A stretch of DNA of 64,000 nt, taken from positions 423,151 through 487,150 of the forward strand of contig BGKB01000023.1 in NCBI GenBank assembly GCA_003116975.1, given 5' to 3'. This stretch comes from Aurantiochytrium sp. KH105. Taxonomy: Eukaryota > Sar > Bigyra > Thraustochytrida > Thraustochytriidae. The position numbers and the translations under genes are program-made. The notes under the pieces were generated by a model. That model saw only the letters and a list, made by a program, of their open reading frames with translations. It made no database searches and was not told where the DNA came from. Shown piece after piece: positions 11,301-17,884 of this stretch. Position 1 is the first letter of the stretch, and each line of letters opens with the position of its first letter.

Positions 11301-12894
11301 GCGAGGCCCTTGCTGCGGCCTCTTGCGCCTCTACGAGCTGTTTCCTGACGACTTCGACGGCTTCGTCGCGCGTGGACTCCGCTGCCTGCTGCGCTTCTGC
11401 AAGCTGCGTCCTGAGCAGCTCCAATTCTTTGTCGTACGCCACGGATCCATTCTCGCTCTTTTTCTGGGCATCGAGAGCAGCACTTTGCGCATCACCAAGC
11501 TGCTGCTTGAGAGTGTCAATCTCTGCTTTGTATGTCTCGGCGTCGTGGCCAGCAGCCTCTTGAGCCTCTTGTACGGTCTTTTGCGCGTCCGCAAGCTGCT
11601 GCTTGAGTTCATCAATTTCCCTTTGACTTGCCGCAGAACCTTGGCCGGCAGAGTCTTGAGCGGCCTGAGCAGCGTTCTGTGCATCACTAAGCTGCTGCTT
11701 GAGGGTATCGATTTCTGCCTTGAATGCCTCGGCGTCTTTGCCAGCAGTCTCCTGAGCCTCTTGCGCGGTCTTTAGCGCATCCGCAAGCTGCTGCTTGAGC
11801 TCATCAATCTCTCTCTGACTTGCCGCAGAACCTTGGCCAGCAGAGTCCTGGACAAGTGCGACAGCCTTTTGCGCGTCGGCAAGCTGCTGTTTGAGAGAAG
11901 CAATCTCTTCGCTCGACGTTTCAGCGTCTTGACCGGCAGCTTCTTGAGCATCCTGGACGGCCTTTTGCGCATCGACAAGCTGCTGCGTAAGAGACTCGAT
12001 CTCTTTCTTGTGCATTTCGGAGCCTTGGCCAGCAGAGTCCTGGGCGTCCGTGACAGCCTTTTGTGCATCGGCAAGCTGCTGTTTCAAAGAAGCAATCTCT
12101 TCTCGAAGTGTTTCAGCTTCTTGGCCGGCAGCCTTTTGAGCATCCTGAGCGGCCTTTTGCGCATCGGTAAGCTGCTGTGTGAGAGAATCGATTTCTTTTT
12201 GGCTTTTCTCAGACCCTTGTCCCGCGGTTTGTTGGGCGTCCTCGGCAGCCTTTTGTGCGTCGGCAAGCTGCTGCTTGAGCGAGTCCGCTTCATCTTGGGA
12301 GCGAGAGACAAGATCCTGCGCCTCGGACAGCTGCGCCTCAAATTGTTCTACTTGTTTTTGTAGCTTTTGCGCATCCTTGGAGTTCTGATCAGCTTTGGCT
12401 CCTTGCAAGGCCAGGAGTTCGGAGCGAGCCTCGTTGAGCTCATCGCGCAAGCGCTGTTGCGATTCTTTTTCTTGGTCCCTTTCTTCTTGAACGAAAACGT
12501 TTTGCTCGAGCTGCTGTTCAGCCTGGTGCTTGAGGTCCTCCACGGATGCTTCAAGGATGCGCAGCTTGCCCTCGAGCTCGTCATTGCTGGTCTCGAGCGT
12601 GCGACACTTGGTCGCCGCGGCCGCAAGTTCACTCTGGAGCGTACGATTTTTTTCCTCGACTGCGAGCATGCGGGGACCCGAGTCGGCGCTTTTGGCGCGC
12701 GCCTTTTCAAGCTCGTCGGTGCGCTGCGCGAGCTCGCGCTGCAAGCCCGCCAGGCGTTCTTCGCTTGCGCTCAGCTCGCTTTCAAGCGCCTCCTCAAGCT
12801 CTCGGCTCGACTCCATGAACTCATCGAGCTCCTCCTGCCGCTGCTGCGCGGCTTCTTTCCAGTACGCCACGGTGTCTTCCCCCTCCGTCACCAT
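8329..12894 (-). CDS. Kinesin-14 with NudE-like N-terminus and C-terminal SxIP motif
   Basis: A 1521-residue motor protein in one exon, start ATG at 12894. Residues ~5-165 align by eye with the NudE/NDEL1 coiled coil: EDTVAYWKE, ELDEFMESSRELEEALE, SNDELEG, LEQNVFVQEERDQEKE, in the order seen in NudE. Residues ~200-465 are 32-residue coiled-coil repeats, followed by more coiled coil to ~850. The motor runs from about 866 to 1245: neck QKMRGNILVCCRIRP (the kinesin-14 type neck-motor junction), P-loop GQTGSGKT, switch I NEHSSRSH, switch II DLAGSE. All ATPase motifs are intact, so minus-end-directed motility is expected by family. A further coiled coil and a Ser/Arg-rich tail end in RSMIPKPGRS, an SxIP EB1-binding-type motif (1509-1512). 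Together these suggest a motor tied to LIS1/dynein regulation and to growing plus ends. The motor call is secure; the NudE assignment is by eye. Confidence 0.9.
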   Translation of the reverse strand: MVTEGEDTVAYWKEAAQQRQEELDEFMESSRELEEALESELSASEERLAGLQRELAQRTDELEKARAKSADSGPRMLAVEEKNRTLQSELAAAATKCRTLETSNDELEGKLRILEASVEDLKHQAEQQLEQNVFVQEERDQEKESQQRLRDELNEARSELLALQGAKADQNSKDAQKLQKQVEQFEAQLSEAQDLVSRSQDEADSLKQQLADAQKAAEDAQQTAGQGSEKSQKEIDSLTQQLTDAQKAAQDAQKAAGQEAETLREEIASLKQQLADAQKAVTDAQDSAGQGSEMHKKEIESLTQQLVDAQKAVQDAQEAAGQDAETSSEEIASLKQQLADAQKAVALVQDSAGQGSAASQREIDELKQQLADALKTAQEAQETAGKDAEAFKAEIDTLKQQLSDAQNAAQAAQDSAGQGSAASQREIDELKQQLADAQKTVQEAQEAAGHDAETYKAEIDTLKQQLGDAQSAALDAQKKSENGSVAYDKELELLRTQLAEAQQAAESTRDEAVEVVRKQLVEAQEAAARASQTQADQVQTLEEQIKTLQDQLAQVEEKAEDLAKSAALETEAREQEAETLRHQLADAERAAEAAIASAGEGNKTRDEEVASLKKQLAEMEMAAEELATSAEQESKARQEEVETLTQKLQDAHKRAEEASRQETDARAQAIASLEHQLSEAQDAAETARVQAEEKLHAAQAAHENALAKVEEEVEQLRSERSIAGDADKELQAELEDALAQIAKLRASNADLEVALVEAQGAAESSKAEEKVFAAALEEERGIAERQVQLVRDELAEVQSSFAEERQVVLNLRKQLAQVGEQLEAEREARRSMATASSLPTSVESLRTAYTAQLRTNASLLSRMQKMRGNILVCCRIRPALPHEGAIAEAAPCVAALSSEEVSFQNDKTKTVRPFAFDRVFAPTATQAQLNNEVSALGLAESVVGGTNACIMAYGQTGSGKTYTMDGPEDNPGVNARAIKRVFELTQMLESSGQSSYRVRLAMVEIYNDEVRDLLSSGVADAQLRADAANGSSRTMGSMHSPVLSNGNSDALETSSVGSAATSFTQSSRVGDAARNPRRARALGLPEMHWVACENADRVDEVLGVGRANRATAATDLNEHSSRSHLIIILEVQGSSSEDIAVNMTGRLYLVDLAGSERVSKSKVEGSRLDETKHINRSLAALGDVLEALDSKDRNRHVPYRNSKLTHMLQPVLGGNSRTMMILAVPPSPTSAQETLFSLQFAARARNIELGAAKRRVQVKSTMAEMQTLRAQLAETKAGKQKADAKIADLKRKLHITEQAMSAIKSEGTKKEDALRKRTDRETQHVAKEVADLRAKLSATRESLKEAKGEAEAERRKLKVEHKSLAQAKATAERRVLEMEVMLEKQRAELLRLRAAVSERENISPKVNRSRRPAPGAGAIAGGRSRAASNASTASATTPVRAASSKSLSRVPAPRHEPLSPPSASSDGPAQGSEESASASNAHGSGVTRTAEFTSRIAAPTASSSARFRSMIPKPGRSTSSR
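8359..8370 (-). other. SxIP motif (SMIP) codons in kinesin-14 tail
   Basis: Encodes SMIP ten residues before the C-terminus, flanked by arginines and lysine (RFR before, KPGR after) in a serine/basic disordered tail. SxIP in this context is the established short linear motif for EB1-family binding at growing microtubule plus ends. Function here is inferred. Confidence 0.6.
11440..12300 (-). repeat. 96-bp coding tandem repeats in kinesin-14 coiled coil
   Basis: About nine consecutive 32-residue units on the pattern EI-x2-LKQQLADAQKA-x3-AQ-x-AGQ. Units alternate between two classes, one with AAGQDAET and one with SAGQGSAASQR after the core, giving a 64-residue (192-bp) higher-order period. 32 residues equals three heptads plus one hendecad, so each unit carries one coiled-coil stutter. 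The DNA keeps the repeat too: aagctgctg recurs at 96-base spacing. Confidence 0.85.
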
Positions 12895-13324
12895 GGTGCC
12901 CGTCTGCGCCGGGCCGCCGCGCCGGGGCCTCCGCCTCCGCCACGCGCGATTCGATCTGGATTGACGGTGATGACCTTCTTTGTCTCCCTCGCCATCGCCG
13001 CCACCTCACCTTCTCTACTATGAGCGGCGTCGAGCGGCGTCATCGACTTTCCGCTGAGATCGTCATGATGATGGCCCGTGGCATCTCATTTACCGGACGA
13101 CTCAAGGCCTCTCGGGTGAGCTCCCAGGACCTCTCGGGTGAGCTCTTGATGCTGCAAAACAGGACAGGACATGAGATAGACAACGAGACAGGTTCATTGA
13201 AAGCAAGGCCAGGGGGCTAACATAAATGCACTTTTCCTTGGATACCATGACGACGACCTTCGAAGACTAGCTCATTCCGAGGCGACGTGGTGTGGTGATG
13301 TTTAGAGGTGAAGCATGGGTTGAT
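12895..13324. other. Intergenic region upstream of kinesin-14
   Basis: About 430 bases between the kinesin-14 start and the end of the RF2 gene, both minus strand. It must hold the kinesin promoter and the RF2 3' end. It includes an imperfect direct repeat around 13105-13145 (gacctctcgggtgagctc-like, twice). No gene seen. Confidence 0.5.
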
Positions 13325-14905
13325 TCATGCGGAAGAAGTGGACTCACCGCCTTGAACGGCATCTTCGTCCGCAGCAGTCTGCGCGAGATAAGACTCCATG
13401 AAGGGCGTGAGGTATTCGGGCTCGCCTTTGAGCACAGCAAGAGCCTGCGGCGTCTCATGATTGGTGCGGTGGTCCTTGACAAGCTTGTAGGGGTGAAGCA
13501 CGTAGGAACGAATCTGATTGCCCCAGGAATTGTCGCCAAGTGAGTTACGCTGCTCCCGTCGAGCATCTCGCTCCGCCTGAAGCTTGCGTTCCAACAGACG
13601 CGAACGGAGGACTGACATTGCCATGGCCTTGTTGCGGTGCTGCGAACGTTCAGCCTGGCACTGAGCAATAACGCCCGTGGGCAAGTGGGTCACGCGCACA
13701 GCCGATTCGGTGGTGTTGACGTGCTGACCGCCAGCTCCGGAGGCCCGGTACGTGTCAATCTTCAAATCTGCGGGGTCAATTTCAATAAAGTTGTCATCAT
13801 CGTCATCCATGAGAGGCATGACATTGACTTGCGCAAAGCAAGTCTGACGCCGGCCATTCGAGTCATACTCTGAGATGCGGACCATGCGGTGCACGCCGGT
13901 CTCGGCCTTGGCCCAGCCGTACGCGTTGAGTCCGCTGATTTGCAGGACCGCCGAGCGCAGACCAGCCTCAGTGCCAGGAGAAGTGTCTGTAATTGTCGAC
14001 TGATATCCGGACTGCTCGCCCCAGCGCTTGTACATGTCAAGAAGCATTTCCGTCCAGTCGCAGGACTCGGTTCCGCCAGCTCCGGCGGCGAGCTCAATAA
14101 TACATCCGAGGCGATCGGCCGGATGGTCAAGAAGCATATTGAGATGAAAGCGTTTCACCTGCGTCTCGATCTGGTCCAGCTCGCTGAGACAGTCCGCGAT
14201 GACCTGCGTTTCGCCTTCCTCGTCGGCCATGGTGGCCATCTCGACGGCATTGTCCATGGCCGTCGTGAAGGCGTCGAGCGATTCAATCATGTCTGCGAGG
14301 GCGGCGTGTTCCCGGCTGATTTTACCCGCGCGATCCGGATTGTCCCACAGATCCTCGCGCGCAAGCTCCTTGGCGAGCTCGTCCACCTTTTCGCGCACGC
14401 CGCGTGTCTCGAGCTTGACGCGGACGGCCTCGACCATGCCGGACACCGAGCGGAAGACCTCCTGCACGGTGTGCAGACTCGTGCTCTTGCTCTGCTCGCC
14501 GCCGCCGCTGTCCGCGGAGCCGCTCATCAGCCGCGTTGGCTCCCACGCGCCGGCCGCGCGCCGCCGCGCCGGGGGGGCCAGCCCGCGCGCCGCCGCGGCG
14601 AGGCCCGCGCGCGCGAGCGCGGGTGGCTGCGCCGCGCCCGTGCTTGCGCGCGCGCGCACGCGGGCCCGCGCCGACCCCGCGAGGACGGCGCGCGCGACGC
14701 CTCTGCCGCCGACCCGCATCTCCGCGCCGCGAGACCCGGCTCGCCCTCGCCGCGCTTCGGGAGCGCCGGCCTCGCGTCTGCGAGCTCGGGCGATTGGTCT
14801 TTGGTGGTCGATCGATCGCATCGATCGCATCGATCGCATCGATCCATCGCAGGTCTCAATGTGGGGACGATGAGAGGGCATGGGGAACGAGGATGCGGAT
14901 TCCAT
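13325..14905 (-). CDS. Organellar peptide chain release factor 2 (RF2-type), variant SPF motif
   Basis: A class-I bacterial-type release factor with an organelle-type N-terminus. Residues from ~130 on follow RF2 throughout: AYGWAKAETGVHRMVR, IEIDPADLKIDTYRASGAGGQHVNTT, then RSYVLHPYKLVKDHRT. The peptidyl-tRNA hydrolysis motif GGQ is at residues 392-394. The tripeptide that reads stop codons in RF2, normally Ser-Pro-Phe, is Ser-Glu-Tyr here (345-347; 13865-13873). The first ATG (14905) gives 526 residues. A second ATG at 14719 opens an Arg/Ala-rich, acid-poor segment typical of a mitochondrial presequence; either start is possible. The role is translation termination at UAA/UGA in mitochondria by family precedent, but stop codon choice may be altered. 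Confidence 0.92.
   Translation of the reverse strand: MESASSFPMPSHRPHIETCDGSMRSMRSMRSIDHQRPIARARRREAGAPEARRGRAGSRGAEMRVGGRGVARAVLAGSARARVRARASTGAAQPPALARAGLAAAARGLAPPARRRAAGAWEPTRLMSGSADSGGGEQSKSTSLHTVQEVFRSVSGMVEAVRVKLETRGVREKVDELAKELAREDLWDNPDRAGKISREHAALADMIESLDAFTTAMDNAVEMATMADEEGETQVIADCLSELDQIETQVKRFHLNMLLDHPADRLGCIIELAAGAGGTESCDWTEMLLDMYKRWGEQSGYQSTITDTSPGTEAGLRSAVLQISGLNAYGWAKAETGVHRMVRISEYDSNGRRQTCFAQVNVMPLMDDDDDNFIEIDPADLKIDTYRASGAGGQHVNTTESAVRVTHLPTGVIAQCQAERSQHRNKAMAMSVLRSRLLERKLQAERDARREQRNSLGDNSWGNQIRSYVLHPYKLVKDHRTNHETPQALAVLKGEPEYLTPFMESYLAQTAADEDAVQGGESTSSA
14808..14844. repeat. 9-bp gcatcgatc tandem repeat
   Basis: Three to four copies of the palindrome-containing unit gcatcgatc/gatcgatcg. 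It lies inside the longest possible RF2 frame, where it encodes repeated Met-Arg-Ser, and just upstream of the alternative RF2 start at 14719. Confidence 0.8.
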
Positions 14906-15663
14906 GATGCCCTCTGAGCTGGCCGGCCGCGAGGACTTCGCGCGGGGGGGAGCGCGCGGAGGACCTGATGCTTAAGATGTCCTGCCCCGAGTCCTGGCCT
15001 GATTCATTGGTCTCCGTCCTAAGAGCAGGAGCAAAATGGCGGCCGGAAGAACCTCGTTCTCGCACGACTTGTGTATACGAGAACGGCCAATGGTGAGCAC
15101 GTGGCAAAGAGAAGACCTGGCGGGGAGCAAGATGCCTTACACAGCTGCGTGTTGCCGAACGGCCCGAGCCAAGGTCCACAGGCCACGTTGCAAGGTCGGC
15201 CGACTCCTGTGCGTATCGTTCTCATGAGGTGCGAAGTCTGCGAGCCTTGAGTTGGTCTTGCGCGACGTCTTGGAGCAAGCAAAACGAAGCGCTCTTTCGC
15301 ATCCTTTGCGTGGCTTTGCATCCATCATCTGCTCGCTGCAGATGCAGTGCTTCGACGACGGCGGTACAAGCTGCTGGCGTCGCTCTTAGGCTCGCAGGAT
15401 CGCAGGCTCCAGCTGTATCTTGCGAGCAAGACCCAAGAAGGAAAGCCCCGCGAGGCCCAACTCGTTGACGAGGATAGCAAAAGCGTGGAGCCCAAAGAAG
15501 CAGGCAAAACGACCACGTGCGGCTGCGGCGCGAGGGACCGAGGCCCCGGCTCTGGGGCTCGAACGCCTCGCTGCAAACGCACGGCGAGCGTCGCCTCGCG
15601 CGCGGTGGCAAGCAGCAGTTGTGGTCGTAGTGGTAGCTGTAGTAGTGGACGCGCGGGCTCAAG
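14906..15663. other. Divergent upstream region, RF2 / BSD-NTPase
   Basis: About 760 bases between two divergently transcribed genes; probably a shared bidirectional promoter region. Open frames exist on both strands because of high GC, but none has recognisable content or a consistent signal. Confidence 0.5.
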
Positions 15664-17532
15664 ATGGCGGCAGCCGGGCGCGATGCCGTGCGCGCGGTAC
15701 TGGGCTTTCGCGCAGCGGAAAAGGTGCGCGGGAGGGCGGAGGAGCTGGCCGACACAAGCAAGCTGGAGGAACTCGTGCGCGAGCTCTCGCAGCACGGCGA
15801 AGCGGTCTTTGGTCGCGCGCACCCGGCGAGCCAAGCGCTCATGTTCTCGTTCGATATGAGCAACGGGCGCGACGCGTCCGCGGCGGCCGCAGCCAGCGTC
15901 TTCGACCCGAGGGTGGCAGAGGCGAAAAAGCGCGCGTCGAGTGAACAAGTGTTCTTCTTCAACTACTTTTCGCACGTTATAGCGCTCCTGTCCGAGGTAT
16001 TTGTCGAAAACGAAAAAGTCCTTTCAGAGCTAGCCATCTCGCTGCGCGCCCTTCTCCGCGTTGAGCAATGCGCCCAGCGCGTCGCGCAGGCCATGTGGTT
16101 CTGGCACGGTCACCTCGATGGCGAAGAAAACAGCACGGAAGCTGCCGAGCGCCGCACGCGAGCCAAGAAGCTCGCGCAACAAGCGCGCGCGCTCCTGGAC
16201 CCCGTCCATGCCCGCTTCGCTGCGCACGGACTTTCCAGTGACGACGTCGACACCCTCGCCGGGGTTCTCGCTGTAGAAGAACTTGGTGGTCCTCGCGCTG
16301 CCTGGCGGCCCGGGCGTGCTGAGGAGTTGCCGTATGTGGATTTGCGGTCTTTCTCGACGCAGGAAAAGGTCGTGCTCAAATGCCTTGTCGACTGCGACGC
16401 GCCGTTCGACAACTCCTTTTTCGTCAAGCAGGTCTCTCGAGAACAGCAAGGAATGCCGCGAGAGCGCGCTTGGATCGAGCTCTATGCCTCCGACGCGACG
16501 CGTTTCCGCCAAGACTTTGCCTTTGCGTTTTCCAAGCTCCTTGAATACAAGTTCAAGATGGAACCGCGCTCACTCGTCGACCCGGATGACGACGACACGG
16601 CTCCCCTCAAGTTCTCCCTGCCCGAGGAGCTGCGCGTTTTCGAATTCTCTGCAGCCAAGGCATTGCCCAGCACCAAGGCGTGGCGCCGCGCTGTTCTTTC
16701 CAAAAAACAGTCTGTCCTTGGCATGATTGAAAAGCTGACACGTCCTGGCGGCAAGGTTGATCTTGCCGTCTTTCGCGACCCCCACCCAGAAACATCCTCG
16801 TCTTTCACATTCAGCTTGGCGGATGTATGCGACCGGGATGCTGCAATTCGCGCCGAGTCCCTTGACAAAACGCTTACCAAGTTCAAGCCTCTCCTCGTGC
16901 CCAAAATCTCCGAGTCCACCTTTTACTACAATTACTTTTCGCATCTCTTCCAGCTCCGCCGCTCGCTCGGAGAGCCGGGCAAACCGCGGACCACGCGCGT
17001 CATCGTCGGCAGTCGCAATCCGGTCAAGGTAAATGCTGCTAAGGCAGGGTTCTTGTCCGCCTTTGATGGTTTGGACAAGCGTTTCGAGTTTCGCGGAATT
17101 GATGCTCCTTCGGGTGTCAATGACCAGCCCATGGGCGACGCAGAAACTCGCAAGGGAGCCATGAATCGGGCCGAGTACTGTCGCACCAAGAACCCAGGCG
17201 CCTATGCTGTCGGCATCGAGGGCGGTCTCTTTGATGATGTTGCAAATGGCGTCGTCGAGTGTTTTGCCTGGATCGCCATTATTTCGCCTTCCGGCGAGTC
17301 AAACTGCACGCGGACTGCCACCTTCAACATCCCTCCCGCGCTTGCATCCCTCGTGCGCAAGGGTATCGAACTCGGCCGGGCTGACGACATTGTTCATGGA
17401 ACGACCAATCAAAAGCAAAAGGGTGGCACCGTCGGCACGCTCACGATGGGCCAGATTGACCGCACGCAGTACTACGCACATGCCGTTATTCTTGCCTGCG
17501 CTCCCTTTGCCAACCCCGTTTTGCACATTTGA
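15664..17532 (+). CDS. BSD-like domain protein fused to YjjX-type NTPase
   Basis: A 622-residue single-exon protein from ATG 15664. Residues ~443-622 match the inosine/xanthosine triphosphatase (YjjX/PRRC1-type) fold: VIVGSRNPVKVNAAKAGF, GVNDQPMGDAETRKGAMNRA, AVGIEGGL, then VGTLTMGQIDRTQYY.HAVILA. Such enzymes hydrolyse non-canonical purine nucleoside triphosphates. Upstream, LVPKISESTFYYNYFSHLFQL (~415-436) resembles the C-terminal half of a BSD domain, with FY in place of the usual FW. A second related segment, EQVFFFNYFSHVIAL, lies near residue 96-110. I know no standard protein joining these parts. BSD modules occur in TFIIH p62, synapse-associated and trafficking proteins, so the N-terminal part may place the NTPase or act as a scaffold. 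The C-terminal call is strong, the BSD call moderate. Confidence 0.8.
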   Translation: MAAAGRDAVRAVLGFRAAEKVRGRAEELADTSKLEELVRELSQHGEAVFGRAHPASQALMFSFDMSNGRDASAAAAASVFDPRVAEAKKRASSEQVFFFNYFSHVIALLSEVFVENEKVLSELAISLRALLRVEQCAQRVAQAMWFWHGHLDGEENSTEAAERRTRAKKLAQQARALLDPVHARFAAHGLSSDDVDTLAGVLAVEELGGPRAAWRPGRAEELPYVDLRSFSTQEKVVLKCLVDCDAPFDNSFFVKQVSREQQGMPRERAWIELYASDATRFRQDFAFAFSKLLEYKFKMEPRSLVDPDDDDTAPLKFSLPEELRVFEFSAAKALPSTKAWRRAVLSKKQSVLGMIEKLTRPGGKVDLAVFRDPHPETSSSFTFSLADVCDRDAAIRAESLDKTLTKFKPLLVPKISESTFYYNYFSHLFQLRRSLGEPGKPRTTRVIVGSRNPVKVNAAKAGFLSAFDGLDKRFEFRGIDAPSGVNDQPMGDAETRKGAMNRAEYCRTKNPGAYAVGIEGGLFDDVANGVVECFAWIAIISPSGESNCTRTATFNIPPALASLVRKGIELGRADDIVHGTTNQKQKGGTVGTLTMGQIDRTQYYAHAVILACAPFANPVLHI

Positions 17533-17884
17533 ATATACCACGCCTTCCTTACCTGGAAAGGTAGCGTTAGTCTTCTTCGTGGCGAGGCCCTTGCAGCAAG
17601 CAAAGCAATGCGTGATGTGCAAGAGGCCACGAGCACCAATAATGTGGTGGTGAATGCTTCAGCACACATCACGCATCGAATCGTATAACATGTCCAACAC
17701 CAATTACGACCTCCTTCTTGTATGCTTCATTGTGAGTCGAGCTGGCCAGCAGCTTGCACGGCAAGACCCATTGCATGGGCGGAGTCTTGGTCGATTGACC
17801 AAGCCATGGGTCGAACGAAGTCAAAGGGTCAAAGTATGCGGTCGTCAACCCGCTACAAGACCAAACCTGAAACATCGCTCATCA
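17533..17884. other. Intergenic region between tandem genes
   Basis: About 350 bases. The downstream frame stays open back to 17654, so an N-terminal extension is formally possible, but its sequence is not protein-like in composition and I prefer the ATG at 17885. Confidence 0.5.
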
